From contig NZ_CP157355.1 in NCBI RefSeq assembly GCF_040047665.1, positions 1,302,001 to 1,366,000 on the forward strand: a stretch of DNA of 64,000 nucleotides, given 5' to 3'. This stretch comes from Chitinibacter sp. FCG-7. GTDB lineage: Bacteria > Pseudomonadota > Gammaproteobacteria > Burkholderiales > Chitinibacteraceae. Made by a program: the position numbers and the translations under genes. Below, piece after piece: positions 46,041 through 56,252 of the stretch (position 1 is the first letter of the stretch; every line of letters begins with the position of its first letter). Below the pieces are notes generated by a model. That model ran no database searches. It was not told where the DNA came from and saw only the letters and a list, made by a program, of their open reading frames with translations.

Positions 46041-46511
46041 ATGAAACGCGGCATGATCGACTTCTGGGTTGGCCTGTTTGCGCTAGCCGGTATTGCAGCT
46101 TTGCTGTTTCTGGCGCTCAAAGTGAGCAGCCAGGGCAACCTGCCTGCGGGCAGCTCTTACCAGCTGATTGCCAATTTTGAAAATATTGGCGGCTTGAAAG
46201 TACGCGCACCGATTAAAAGCGCAGGTGTCGTGGTCGGCCGGGTGAGCAGTATCACGCTGGACCCCGAGCGCTATGTCGCCAAGGTCACCATGGATATGGA
46301 CAGCCGCTATCACTTTAGCCGCGACAGCTCGGCCGAGATTCTGACCTCCGGCCTCTTGGGCGAGCAATACATCGGCATTACTTCGGGTGCCGACGAGAAA
46401 GTCCTTAGCGCAGGCAACACGTTTAAAATCACGTCTTCAGCGATTGTGCTGGAGCAGTTAATCAGTCGTTTCCTGTTTAGTCAGGCCGACCAAGAAAAGG
46501 AAGCCCAATAA
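46041..46511 (+). CDS. mlaD: Mla substrate-binding MCE protein
   Basis: The 156-residue protein has an N-terminal membrane helix (about 7-27) and a single MCE domain, with GGLKVRAPIKSAGVVVGRV and TSGLLGEQYIGIT. MlaD forms a hexameric ring that holds lipid in the inner membrane complex. A GGGGAG site precedes the ATG and it follows mlaE directly. Confidence 0.95.
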   Translation: MKRGMIDFWVGLFALAGIAALLFLALKVSSQGNLPAGSSYQLIANFENIGGLKVRAPIKSAGVVVGRVSSITLDPERYVAKVTMDMDSRYHFSRDSSAEILTSGLLGEQYIGITSGADEKVLSAGNTFKITSSAIVLEQLISRFLFSQADQEKEAQ

Positions 46512-46512
46512 T

Positions 46513-47124
46513 ATGTTCAATTCAATGCGCCTGATGCGCAATTCATTGCTTGCGATGTTAACGCTGTTTGTGAGCGCCGCGCTGTTTGCCGCAGAAAGCC
46601 CGGAGCAGATTGTCCGCTCGGCCAGCAAAGACGTGCTGGACATCATCAAGAAAAATGAAAAAGACGCCGCCAAAACGCGTGATCTGGTCGATGCCCGCCT
46701 GTCGCCGATGGCCGACTACAAACGCATGACCGCGCTGGCCACGGGTCAGTACTGGAAAAGCGCCACACCAGCACAGCAGGACGCGCTGACCGCCGAGTTT
46801 CGCGCCATGCTGGTTCGTACTTATTTAAGCGCGCTGACACTGTATAAAAACGCCCAGATCAATATCAAGGGCAGCCGCGCTGGCAACGATGCCGACGAGC
46901 AAACCGTGCGCACCGAAGTGACTTTGCCCGGCCAGAAACCCATTCCGCTTGATTTCAGTTTTGAGAAGAAAAACGACTGGAAAGTGTACGACATCAGCGT
47001 GGACGGCATTAGCTTTATCAATAATCACCGCAACCAGTTCGGCTCGGTGATCCGCAAAGACGGCATTGACGGCTTGATCAAACAGCTGGCCGCACGCAAT
47101 GCGGCAGCCAAACAGGCTAAATAA
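46513..47124 (+). CDS. mlaC: Periplasmic phospholipid-binding protein
   Basis: MlaC carries phospholipid across the periplasm between MlaA and MlaFEDB. The 203-residue product has a signal peptide (cleavage about residue 26, LFAAES), the TTG2D/MlaC-type body and the late TVRTEVTLPGQKPIPLDF. The stop overlaps the mlaB start by one base. Confidence 0.94.
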   Translation: MFNSMRLMRNSLLAMLTLFVSAALFAAESPEQIVRSASKDVLDIIKKNEKDAAKTRDLVDARLSPMADYKRMTALATGQYWKSATPAQQDALTAEFRAMLVRTYLSALTLYKNAQINIKGSRAGNDADEQTVRTEVTLPGQKPIPLDFSFEKKNDWKVYDISVDGISFINNHRNQFGSVIRKDGIDGLIKQLAARNAAAKQAK

Positions 47125-47396
47125 TGAGCGCGATCTACCACGCCCCCGCCTTGCTCAGCAGCGAACACTGCGGCCAGTTGCTGGGTGCAATTGACGATTT
47201 GCTCCGGCAAGGCGACGTGGAGATCGACTTTTCAGCACTCAGCAGCGCAGATTCCAGCGCCGTCGCCTTGCTACTCGAATGGCAGCGACGTGCGCAGGCT
47301 GCCAAACGGGCGCTGCGCTTTGCAGCCATGCCATCGACACTGCAGCAACTGATTAGCGTCTATGGCGTGCAAGAGCTCTTGCAAATCAAGAACTAA
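47124..47396 (+). CDS. mlaB: Mla STAS-domain protein
   Basis: A 90-residue STAS protein that stabilises MlaF. Features are the SALSSADSSAVALLLEWQRRA core (conserved Ser in the loop) and FAAMPSTLQQLISVYG. Overlaps mlaC by one base. Confidence 0.9.
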   Translation: MSAIYHAPALLSSEHCGQLLGAIDDLLRQGDVEIDFSALSSADSSAVALLLEWQRRAQAAKRALRFAAMPSTLQQLISVYGVQELLQIKN

Positions 47397-47454
47397 GCAA
47401 TACACAATTCATTTATCCATTACTTCTATTGCGCCCAATAAGCGCATTGCCATC

Positions 47455-48279
47455 ATGCGCCGCCTTCTATTGCTCTCTGCTGTTTTGCTGACAGCCTGTG
47501 CTACGCCACAGAATAATTATGATCCGCTCGAGAACGTCAACCGATCGGTCTACAAATTCAATACTGCGCTGGACGATGCCGTTGTGCGCCCGGTTGCGGT
47601 GGCCTACAGCGACTATATCCCGTCGCCACTGCGCACGGCCGTCGGCAATTTCATGGGCAATATTGACGATCTGTTTGCCATCCCGGCCTCCATTCTGCAA
47701 GCCAAGGGCACTTCAGCGTCCAAAAGCACCGCTAGGGTGCTGCTCAATTCCACATTTGGTCTGGCTGGCCTGCTTGATATCGCCAGCGAAGTTCCGATTG
47801 AAAAGCAGGACGAAGATTTCGGCCAGATGTTGGGCGCCTGGGGCGTGCCCAGTGGGCCGTATCTGATGGTGCCATTTTATGGCCCGCTGACAGTGCGTGA
47901 TTCAAGCGACAAACTGGCTCGCCTAGTTTGGGGGCCAATCGACTATATCGACCCGCTGGCTGGCAAGGTGGCTTATTACAGCGTATTTATTACCGACACC
48001 CGTGCCAGCCTGCTGCCTTTTGACGCCACGATTGCCGAGCAGATCGACCCCTACGCTTTTGTTCGTGATACCTATCTGCAGCGTCGCTGGTTCAAAATCC
48101 ACGATGGCAACCCGCCCCACCCATTGCCGCTGGGCGAGCCAGATAGCGAGCTGGTAGACGAGGCAGACAAAAATGCCGCAGCCGAAACAGCCGAGCCGGT
48201 CAGCCAGACAGTCAACGAGGTGGTCAGTAGCGCGGAGCAAGCCGCAACCAGCCCAGAAAATACAGAGCAGAGCCAGTGA
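47455..48279 (+). CDS. mlaA: Outer-membrane lipoprotein MlaA (VacJ)
   Basis: MlaA removes phospholipid from the outer leaflet. From the ATG at 47455 the product starts MRRLLLLSAVLLTACATP (lipobox LTAC) and has the YDPLENVNRSVYKFNTALDD and LLDIASEVPIEKQDEDFGQ motifs. The last 60 residues are an Ala/Glu-rich extension (DEADKNAAAETAEPVSQTV) of unknown use. The upstream in-frame ATG at 47362 is rejected because it would lie before the signal peptide and inside mlaB. The stop overlaps the next GTG start. Confidence 0.94.
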   Translation: MRRLLLLSAVLLTACATPQNNYDPLENVNRSVYKFNTALDDAVVRPVAVAYSDYIPSPLRTAVGNFMGNIDDLFAIPASILQAKGTSASKSTARVLLNSTFGLAGLLDIASEVPIEKQDEDFGQMLGAWGVPSGPYLMVPFYGPLTVRDSSDKLARLVWGPIDYIDPLAGKVAYYSVFITDTRASLLPFDATIAEQIDPYAFVRDTYLQRRWFKIHDGNPPHPLPLGEPDSELVDEADKNAAAETAEPVSQTVNEVVSSAEQAATSPENTEQSQ

Positions 48280-49169
48280 ACGCCATTCAATTTAACGCCG
48301 TTGGCAAGGATTTCGGGGCGTTCACCGCGCTCAAAGAAGTGAGCTTTGCTGTCGAGCAAGGCGATTTTTTCGCCCTGCTCGGCCCCAACGGCGCAGGGAA
48401 AACCACGCTGATTTCAATTCTGGCCGGATTAACCCGCGCCACACGGGGCACAACCAAGGTGATGGGGCTGGATGTGCAGGCCAACTACCGTGAAGCACGC
48501 CGCGCCGTTGGCATCGTGCCGCAAGAGCTGGTGTTTGATCCTTTCTTTAATGTGCGCGAAGCGCTGGTATTTCAGTCTGGCTATTTCGGCATCAAACACA
48601 ACGATGCGTGGATTGATGAAATTTTGCACAATCTGGGGCTGACCGACAAAGCCAACACCAATATGCGTGCACTATCTGGGGGTATGAAGCGCCGCGTCAT
48701 GGTGGCTCAGGCCTTGGTGCATAAACCCCCTGTCATTGTACTGGATGAGCCCACAGCGGGCGTCGATGTCGAGCTGCGCCAGACGCTGTGGTCTTTTGTC
48801 AAAAGCCTGAATGAAAAAGGCCATACCATCGTACTGACGACGCATTATCTGGAAGAAGCCGAAACACTGTGCAACCGGATTGCGATGCTTAAACGCGGCG
48901 AGCTGATTGCGCTCGAAGACAAAAACACCATGATGCAACGCGGCGCAGCACGCAGCGTGATTTTGAAGCTCAAACCAGCGCAATTACCCGCTAGCCTGCA
49001 GTCATTGCTGATTAAGCAGCAGGACAACCGCTTCGAGCTCAAACTGGCCGATATTAAAGAGCTCGATGCGATACTGGCCGCTTTGCGTATTGAGCAAATC
49101 GAGCTGAAAGACTTGGAAATCACACAACCCGATCTGGAAGAAATTTTTGTACAGATGATGCACGCGTGA
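48276..49169 (+). CDS. ABC exporter ATPase (YadG-like)
   Basis: The 297-residue ATPase of a two-component exporter has GPNGAGKTT, LSGGMKRR, IVLDEPTAGVDVE and the His switch LTTHYLEEAE. The start is GTG in a GTGA overlap with mlaA. The stop TGA falls inside the first unit of the heptamer array at 49164. Substrate unknown. Confidence 0.92.
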   Translation: MNAIQFNAVGKDFGAFTALKEVSFAVEQGDFFALLGPNGAGKTTLISILAGLTRATRGTTKVMGLDVQANYREARRAVGIVPQELVFDPFFNVREALVFQSGYFGIKHNDAWIDEILHNLGLTDKANTNMRALSGGMKRRVMVAQALVHKPPVIVLDEPTAGVDVELRQTLWSFVKSLNEKGHTIVLTTHYLEEAETLCNRIAMLKRGELIALEDKNTMMQRGAARSVILKLKPAQLPASLQSLLIKQQDNRFELKLADIKELDAILAALRIEQIELKDLEITQPDLEEIFVQMMHA

Positions 49170-49247
49170 GGCGTGAGGCGTGAGGCGTGAGGCGTGAGGC
49201 GTGAGGCGTGAGGCGTGAGGCGTGAGGCGTGAGGCGTGAGGCGTGAG
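49164..49247. repeat. Perfect twelvefold GCGTGAG tandem array
   Basis: Twelve identical 7-nt units (84 nt), beginning within the stop codon of the ABC ATPase gene. The heptamer is the same family as the (GTGAGGN)n elements at 14642, 16249 and 27844. Its perfection suggests recent expansion. Confidence 0.9.
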
Positions 49248-49342
49248 GCGTTCAGATTGTTTGCGTCACATATCAAGAAATCAAAGCAATAATTAAGCAT
49301 TTTATAGGAGCAGGCTGTCAGGGCTAAAGGAATAAAGGTTTT

Positions 49343-49377
49343 CCACCTCACACCTTTCCCCTTACACCTCACACACC
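49343..49377. repeat. Right arm of the heptad element before the ABC permease
   Basis: CCTCACA, CCTTTCC, CCTTACA, CCTCACA in 7-nt register ends directly at the permease ATG. Together with the array at 49164-49247 it makes the fourth member of the two-arm element. Confidence 0.75.
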
Positions 49378-50133
49378 ATGACCGGTTTTTACACTTTATT
49401 CCGCAAAGAAGTCCTGCGCTTCTGGCGCGTCGCTTTTCAGACTGTGGCCGCGCCTGTGCTCACCGCGCTGATGTATCTGCTGATTTTCGCCCATGTGCTT
49501 GATGCGCATGTGCAGCCGTATCCGGGCGTGCAGTACACGGCATTTCTGATTCCGGGTTTGATGATGATGAGCATGCTGCAAAACGCGTTTGCCAACACCA
49601 GCTCCAGCCTGATTCAATCCAAAATCACCGGCAATATTGTTTACATCCTGCTGCCGCCGATCTCGCATCTGGAGTTTTTTGGCGCATACACGCTGGCTGG
49701 CGCGGCGCGGGGCTTCGTTGTTGGCGCAGGGGTATTACTCGCAACCTTAGTATTCTCAATACTGCCATTCAAATACCCCTTATGGATTATTGTATTTGGC
49801 TTGCTGGGCTGCAGCCTGATGGCGATTCTGGGTTTAATCGCCGGCATCTGGGCGGAAAAGTTCGATCAGCTGGCCGCGTTCCAGAACTTTCTGATCATGC
49901 CGCTGACGTTTTTATCCGGCGTGTTTTACTCGATACACAGCCTGCCGCCATTCTGGCAAACCGTGTCGCATTTCAACCCGGTTTTCTACATGATTGACGG
50001 TTTCCGCTATGGCTTTTTTGGCATCAGCGACGTCAATCCATGGCATTCGCTGGCGGTTGTCGGATTTACTTTGGCAATCCTCACCTTAATTAGCCTGAGC
50101 TTGATAAAATCGGGCTACAAAATTCGTCGCTGA
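49378..50133 (+). CDS. ABC-2 type exporter permease (YadH-like)
   Basis: The 251-residue protein has six membrane helices of the ABC2 type. LTALMYLLIFAHVL, PGLMMMSMLQNAF and FLSGVFYSIHSLPPFWQ are typical. It pairs with the ATPase upstream, although a 208-nt gap with repeats lies between them. Confidence 0.92.
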   Translation: MTGFYTLFRKEVLRFWRVAFQTVAAPVLTALMYLLIFAHVLDAHVQPYPGVQYTAFLIPGLMMMSMLQNAFANTSSSLIQSKITGNIVYILLPPISHLEFFGAYTLAGAARGFVVGAGVLLATLVFSILPFKYPLWIIVFGLLGCSLMAILGLIAGIWAEKFDQLAAFQNFLIMPLTFLSGVFYSIHSLPPFWQTVSHFNPVFYMIDGFRYGFFGISDVNPWHSLAVVGFTLAILTLISLSLIKSGYKIRR

Positions 50134-50205
50134 TGGCAAAATACAGCGAAATCAACACACAGCCGCTCGCACAGCGGCCTTAAACCATCGTACCCAAGAG
50201 CAATA

Positions 50206-50451
50206 ATGACGCCAGAACACGTACAAAGCCTGATTTCCCAGATCATCCCCTGTGAGCATATCGAAGTGGAAGGCGACGGCCACCACTTCTACGCCACCAT
50301 TGTTTCGGCTCAATTTGACGGGCTCAAATTGCTGGCCCGTCATCGGGTGATCAACGATGGTCTCAAATCCTATCTCGACTCGGGCGAACTGCATGCGCTG
50401 TCAATGCGCGCCACGCTGACGCCCGCCGAATGGGCCGCACGCCAGCAATGA
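50206..50451 (+). CDS. ibaG: BolA family protein IbaG
   Basis: The 81-residue BolA-like protein has GDGHHFYATIVSAQFDG and RHRVINDGLKSYL; BolA proteins bind glutaredoxin 2Fe-2S. The gene next to mla and murA matches the ibaG (yrbA) context. It overlaps the following small gene by 4 nt. Confidence 0.88.
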   Translation: MTPEHVQSLISQIIPCEHIEVEGDGHHFYATIVSAQFDGLKLLARHRVINDGLKSYLDSGELHALSMRATLTPAEWAARQQ

Positions 50452-50630
50452 GTACACGCGACCCCCGCTTTGACCTGGGCAGCATCGCCAAAAACAAAGC
50501 CATTATCGAGCAAGCCAAAGTCGACGCCAACAAACGCGAAGCCAAATCAGGCGGCCCTTTGATGGCCTTGGTCAACCTGCCCTGGCTGATCGCCGCAGGT
50601 GCGTGGGTCTGGTGGGAATATTTTCGTTAA
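50448..50630 (+). CDS. Small membrane protein of unknown function
   Basis: Not recognised. The 60-residue product from the ATGA overlap with ibaG has a charged N-terminal half (MSTRDPRFDLGSIAKNKAII) and one helix near the C terminus (LPWLIAAGAWVWWEYF). Translation coupling with ibaG supports a real gene. Confidence 0.6.
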   Translation: MSTRDPRFDLGSIAKNKAIIEQAKVDANKREAKSGGPLMALVNLPWLIAAGAWVWWEYFR

Positions 50631-50761
50631 GTGAAGCAAAAGTTCTCGCACTGGCTTGCCTCGCCTTGCGGGCAAACTGTTGTCAATCGACTTAAAGCCG
50701 TCTCGGGCGGCACATTTTTCGCATGAGCCTGTTAGGGTTCAAGCGCAGAGCAAAAGGCTAA

Positions 50762-52017
<1,256 letters not shown>

Positions 52018-52018
<1 letters not shown>

Positions 52019-52422
52019 TGTTTATTTTAAATCCCAAACCCGCTTACCAAGAGCAGGACGATAAACCCAAGCCACCTAAAGAACATGAAAAATTCTTTGC
52101 CGTGCTGGCGCATTTGGCGGGGCTGTTCTGGTTGCCCATCGTGCCTGCGCCGATTGTGGCGATTGCGCTGCCGTTTATCGTGCTGCAATTTGCCCGTGTA
52201 CATTCGGATTTTGTCGAGCAACACGCGCGCGAAGCGTGCAATTTCCAGATGCTGATGGGTTGTTTTTATATTGTTGCGCTCATCGCCACCTCGATGCTCA
52301 ATACCACCTTCCTGCTGTGGTGGGTGGGAATCGGCGCTTCGCTATTTAGCATGTGGCAAGGCGGGCGGGCGATGAATGGCTGGCAGGCAAAGTACCCGGC
52401 CAAACTGAATATATTCAAATAA
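52018..52422 (+). CDS. DUF4870-type membrane protein
   Basis: The 134-residue protein matches the DUF4870 pattern: LAHLAGLFWLPIVPAPIVA and HSDFVEQHAREACNFQ, with three or four helices. The role is unknown. It starts inside the murA stop (TAATG). Confidence 0.75.
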
Positions 52423-52425
52423 TAG

Positions 52426-52473
52426 GTATTGCCCTGCAGGGCAATACAGCAAAGACATACAGGCAGATACCCC
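52426..52473. repeat. GGGTAT element with 22-bp palindrome before hisG
   Basis: It begins with a perfect 22-bp palindrome, GTATTGCCCTG-CAGGGCAATAC (52426-52447), and ends in GATACCCC beside the hisG ATG. Reverse complement aligns with copies at 56182 and 63169 (GGGGTAT at one end). It may be a terminator for the DUF4870 gene or a hisG leader structure; there is no T run. Confidence 0.65.
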
Positions 52474-53127
52474 ATGATTACCATCGCCCTTTCCAAAGGA
52501 CGTATTTTTGAAGAAACCCTGCCGCTGCTCGCCGCCGCAGGCATCGTGCCCGCTGAAGCGCCAGAGAGCACGCGCAAGCTGATCATTGGCACCAATCAGC
52601 CGGATGTGCAGCTGATTATCGTGCGTGCGTCCGACGTACCAACGTATGTGCAATACGGCGCGGCCGATCTAGGCGTGGCGGGCAAAGACGTACTGCTTGA
52701 GCACGGTGGTCAAGGGCTATATCAACCGCTCGATCTGGAAATCGCCAAATGCGCGTTAATGGTGGCGACGCAAAACGGCTTTGATTACGAAGGCGCAGTG
52801 AAGCAAGGCGCACGCATGCGCATCGCGACCAAATACACCGAGCAGGCCAAAGAGCACTTCGCCGCCAAAGGCGTACACGTTGATCTGATCAAGCTGTATG
52901 GCTCGATGGAACTGGCTCCACTGGTGGGCTTAGCCGACGCGATTGTTGATCTAGTTTCAACTGGCGGCACGCTGAAAGCCAATAATCTGGTGGCGGTTGA
53001 GCATATTCGCGATATTTCCAGCCGTCTGGTGGTGAATCAATCGTCGCTCAAGCTCAAGCACGAACGCCTGCAGCCAATGATTGACGCCTTTGCAACGACA
53101 GTCGCCGCACGACTGGCCACAGCCTAA
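52474..53127 (+). CDS. hisG: ATP phosphoribosyltransferase, short form
   Basis: The first histidine enzyme. The 217-residue length is the short HisG type, which needs the regulatory HisZ; hisZ is not in the window. Visible motifs: [29 protein letters not shown] and [16 protein letters not shown] at 52474 is preferred over the frame from 52429. Confidence 0.95.
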   Translation: MITIALSKGRIFEETLPLLAAAGIVPAEAPESTRKLIIGTNQPDVQLIIVRASDVPTYVQYGAADLGVAGKDVLLEHGGQGLYQPLDLEIAKCALMVATQNGFDYEGAVKQGARMRIATKYTEQAKEHFAAKGVHVDLIKLYGSMELAPLVGLADAIVDLVSTGGTLKANNLVAVEHIRDISSRLVVNQSSLKLKHERLQPMIDAFATTVAARLATA

Positions 53128-53138
53128 AGAGACACAAG

Positions 53139-53369
53139 ATGATTTTTCGCTTACTTGGTACCGCGCTCGGGCTGGCCTTTTTGGCACTGAGCGTGAGCCA
53201 ATGGCTGCAACTGATCGATAGCGCCAGACCGGCTCGGGCGATCATCGGCCAGCTCTGGCAGATCATCATCGCGGCTAGCTTGCTGATTTATGGCCTGGGC
53301 GGCCAAAAACGGCTGGATCGCTACTTGCCATTTTTCCGGGCTAAATGGTGGAAGCGGCAAGGGTCTTAA
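53139..53369 (+). CDS. Small two-helix membrane protein
   Basis: Not recognised. The 76-residue product has helices at about residues 3-23 and 40-57 and a basic end (RLDRYLPFFRAKWWKRQGS). It follows hisG by 11 nt and is probably in the same transcript. Confidence 0.55.
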   Translation: MIFRLLGTALGLAFLALSVSQWLQLIDSARPARAIIGQLWQIIIAASLLIYGLGGQKRLDRYLPFFRAKWWKRQGS

Positions 53370-53447
53370 GCTGTAAATCCTACGCCGATTGCGAATAGCG
53401 CGTATGCTGTCCTAGCCAGCTGGCATTTCACCCACTAGGGGTACACC

Positions 53448-53588
53448 ATGGCCAAAGGTCAGATACGCAGCAATAAAGAAGCAAAAAAACCCAAGCAAGA
53501 GAAAAAAACCACCATCCCCGCCTCCACATTTGGCAACGCAGCGGCGCAAGCCAGCTCGCAAATCAGCGAAGCGAAGAAACACAAGTAA
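53448..53588 (+). CDS. Small lysine-rich protein (46 residues)
   Basis: An ATG at 53448 with AGGGG ten bases before it gives 46 residues, starting MAKGQIRSNKEAKKPKQEKK and ending EAKKHK. Similar very basic short proteins of the form MAKGQxRSNKE are common in proteobacteria, with no known role. It ends 17 nt before a strong terminator. Confidence 0.7.
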   Translation: MAKGQIRSNKEAKKPKQEKKTTIPASTFGNAAAQASSQISEAKKHK

Positions 53589-53604
53589 AGTGAGATCTTG
53601 CGCC

Positions 53605-53628
53605 AGCCACCTTCGGGTGGCTTTTTTA
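53605..53628 (+). terminator. Rho-independent terminator before hisD
   Basis: AGCCACC-TTCG-GGTGGCT, a 7-bp stem with a stable TTCG loop followed by six T. It separates hisG and the small genes from hisD. Confidence 0.9.
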
Positions 53629-53714
53629 CGCACTGATGATCTGCATTGCGATCTGGATTGATATCTATCAGGCTGATCGAAATTGCACGGGCTAGCCCAA
53701 TGAAGACCGGCAAG

Positions 53715-53726
53715 TAAGGGTATAAT
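53715..53726 (+). promoter_or_regulatory. Possible -10 box for hisD
   Basis: TATAAT at 53721-53726, in GGGTATAAT, 33 nt before the hisD ATG. No good -35 stands at the usual distance, so this is a partial promoter only. A terminator upstream makes an independent hisD promoter likely. Confidence 0.4.
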
Positions 53727-53758
53727 CGGCTAACAGCATACAACTTTGGGTCGCAGCC

Positions 53759-55057
53759 ATGATTCGCCGTCTAAATTCCACTTCCGCCGATTTCCAATCC
53801 GATCTCACCGCCCTGCTGGCCTTTGAAACCTCGCAAGACCCGCAAGTCGATCAGCGCGTGGCGGCGATTCTGGCCGATGTCAAAGCGCGCGGCGATGCCG
53901 CCGTGGTTGAGTACACCAATCAGTTCGATGGCACCAGCGCTCATTCAATGGTCGATCTGGAGCTGACGCAGGCCGAGCTCAAAGCCGCGTTCGAGCGTCT
54001 GCCCGCCGATCAAGCCACCGCTTTGCAAGCCGCCGCAGCGCGTGTACGCAGCTACCACGAAAAACAGAAAATGAGTTCGTGGAGCTATGAAGACGAAGAC
54101 GGCACGCTGCTCGGCCAGCAAGTGACGGCACTGGATCGCGTCGGCATTTATGTACCGGGCGGCAAGGCGGCGTATCCATCATCGGTGCTGATGAATGCGA
54201 TCCCAGCGCACGTCGCTGGCGTGGCTGAAATCATCATGGTGGTGCCTACGCCGAAGGGCGAGCGCAATGATCTGGTCTTGGCCGCCGCGTATGTTGCTGG
54301 CGTCAGCCGCGCATTCACCATCGGCGGCGCGCAAGCCGTTGGCGCACTGGCCTACGGCACGCAAACCGTACCGCAAGTGGATAAAGTCACCGGCCCAGGG
54401 AATGCCTATGTCGCCGCCGCCAAGCGCGCGGTATTTGGGATTGTTGGCATTGATATGGTCGCTGGCCCGTCGGAAATTCTGGTACTGGCCGATGGCACGA
54501 CCAATCCGGACTGGGTAGCGATGGATTTATTTAGTCAGGCTGAACACGATGAAATCGCGCAATCAATTCTGCTATGCCCAGATGCGGGGTATGTCGACGC
54601 AGTGCACGCCAGCATTGAGCGCCTGATCCATACCCAGCCACGTAAAGACATCATCGCCGCTTCACTGAAAAACCGAGGCGCGCTGATTGTGGTGAAGGAT
54701 TTGGACGAAGCATGCGAGATCTGTAACTACATCGCGCCAGAGCATATGGAATTATCAGTGGAAAACCCAGAAGCGCTGCTGCCGAAAATCCGCCACGCCG
54801 GTGCAATTTTCATGGGTAAATTCACTTCCGAATCACTCGGCGACTACTGTGCGGGCCCAAATCACGTTCTGCCAACCGCCCGCAGCGCGCGTTTCTCCAG
54901 CCCGCTGGGCGTGTATGACTTCCAGAAGCGTTCGAGCCTGATCAAGGTATCGGAAGTGGGCGCGCAAAAATTGGGGCAAATCGCTTCAGTACTGGCGCAC
55001 GGAGAAGGGCTGACCGCGCATGCGAATGCGGCTGAGCTGCGCTTGAAAGCCAACTAA
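53759..55057 (+). CDS. hisD: Histidinol dehydrogenase
   Basis: Zinc- and NAD-dependent enzyme for the last two steps of histidine synthesis. The 432 residues include [25 protein letters not shown] (Gln and His zinc/substrate ligands), [13 protein letters not shown] and the C-terminal H. hisC, which normally follows, is absent here; the next gene is convergent. Confidence 0.97.
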   Translation: MIRRLNSTSADFQSDLTALLAFETSQDPQVDQRVAAILADVKARGDAAVVEYTNQFDGTSAHSMVDLELTQAELKAAFERLPADQATALQAAAARVRSYHEKQKMSSWSYEDEDGTLLGQQVTALDRVGIYVPGGKAAYPSSVLMNAIPAHVAGVAEIIMVVPTPKGERNDLVLAAAYVAGVSRAFTIGGAQAVGALAYGTQTVPQVDKVTGPGNAYVAAAKRAVFGIVGIDMVAGPSEILVLADGTTNPDWVAMDLFSQAEHDEIAQSILLCPDAGYVDAVHASIERLIHTQPRKDIIAASLKNRGALIVVKDLDEACEICNYIAPEHMELSVENPEALLPKIRHAGAIFMGKFTSESLGDYCAGPNHVLPTARSARFSSPLGVYDFQKRSSLIKVSEVGAQKLGQIASVLAHGEGLTAHANAAELRLKAN

Positions 55058-55085
55058 GTAAGCAGAATCAGGGGGGGTCGAGCGA

Positions 55086-56126
55086 TCACCCGTTTTCTGT
55101 TTCCAGCAAGCTGAGCAAGCCGCCCAGCTCCAGACTGCCGGGCGGCAGCAATTGATCGTGCAGATGCAGATGCAAAAAGGATGCGCGCCTTTCGTATTCT
55201 GCCGCATGCACCGCCAGCCCCAGCTCGCCAGCATAGCGCTGCGCCTGACGCAGTAGCCGCATTTCCAGATGCTTGAATGCATCCTCCTCAGCCAGCCGCA
55301 AGCCTCTTTGCACTGCGGTATAGGCCTCCTGCCAATTGTGCTGCCGCGCCAGCAATTCGGCCCATTCAGCCAGCAGATTGACCTCCACCCAGTGATAAGG
55401 CGTGCTGCTGATGCCTAGCAAGCCTTCTTCAATACAGATTTCGGCCTCATCGAGCTGATCCTGCGCCAGCGCAATTTGCGCCAACCTGAACAGGCACTCG
55501 GCAGCATGGTGCGGCAGCTGATGCGCTTGGCTAGTTTGCAGCGCGGCGTTCAATAGCTGGCGGGCTTGCGGATAATCGGCGAGTTTAAGCACATTCACCG
55601 CCCAGTTGATCTGCGCCATCGTGATCAGATACGGGTCGTGCGTGCCGAGCAAAAGCTGATAACCCGCTTTATGCATGATCACGGCCAGCCGGTTATCGCC
55701 CACCGCATCGCAAATCCGCCCCAGGCCAACCAGCGCCAGCCCACGGGTTTGACTCAGCTCGCTTTGGTGGCCGCACATCAGCACGCATTGCTGCCAGTAG
55801 GCCAGCGCTTGCGGATAGTGCGCCAGCGAATAATGGCAACAACCGAGCTGCTCCAGGATGGCCGGCATCTGCTGAAACAGCCGGAATTCCTGCGCATACG
55901 CCATTGATTCGGACAAAAGATTGATCGCACTGGCAAAATCACCCAGCTGGTCTTCGATCAGCGATAACTGCAGCGCAGCGGCGATAAAAGTATGGACGTC
56001 ATACACATCCCGAGCCACATTCAGCAGCACATGGCACTGGCTGCGTGCGGACTCGGGCTCAGTAAAAATCCGGGCTTGAATGGCGTCAAGCTGCATCTGG
56101 CGCAGGCTGGCTGGATTGGCGGGCAT
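55086..56126 (-). CDS. TPR-repeat protein
   Basis: The 346-residue product consists of TPR-like helix pairs (FASAINLLSESMAYAQEF, YPQALAYWQQCV, YPQARQLLNAALQ, and LDEAEICIEEGLLGI). No signal peptide or other domain is seen. ATG at 56126 with AGAGGA is preferred. It resembles the TPR part of larger signalling proteins, but no effector domain is attached, so the role is open. Confidence 0.72.
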   Translation of the reverse strand: MPANPASLRQMQLDAIQARIFTEPESARSQCHVLLNVARDVYDVHTFIAAALQLSLIEDQLGDFASAINLLSESMAYAQEFRLFQQMPAILEQLGCCHYSLAHYPQALAYWQQCVLMCGHQSELSQTRGLALVGLGRICDAVGDNRLAVIMHKAGYQLLLGTHDPYLITMAQINWAVNVLKLADYPQARQLLNAALQTSQAHQLPHHAAECLFRLAQIALAQDQLDEAEICIEEGLLGISSTPYHWVEVNLLAEWAELLARQHNWQEAYTAVQRGLRLAEEDAFKHLEMRLLRQAQRYAGELGLAVHAAEYERRASFLHLHLHDQLLPPGSLELGGLLSLLETENG

Positions 56127-56181
56127 AGCATTCCTCTTAAGCTCTCTTTGTAGCACAAAGCCCGCACATGCAATACATTGC

Positions 56182-56233
56182 GATGTATATGGCCACAAGG
56201 CAATCTAAGCAATACAGATAGAGCCATACCCCC
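56182..56233. repeat. Dispersed GGGTAT element, copy with ACAAGGCAAT core
   Basis: GTATATGG..ACAAGGCAAT, then ATAGA..CATACCCC. It lies between the TPR gene start and the deacetylase gene end and aligns with 22976-23025. Confidence 0.7.
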
Positions 56234-56252
56234 CAGCAAACCCGCCAGACGC

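Noticed and set aside
47362..47454. Longer MlaA start
   Set aside because: It would place 31 residues before the lipoprotein signal and overlaps the mlaB end; ATG at 47455 is better.
49164..49247. CRISPR array
   Set aside because: The unit is 7 nt with no spacers; no cas genes are near.
48845..49372. Minus-strand frame with a repeated HASRLTP pattern
   Set aside because: It is produced by the GCGTGAG heptamer array read in the other strand.
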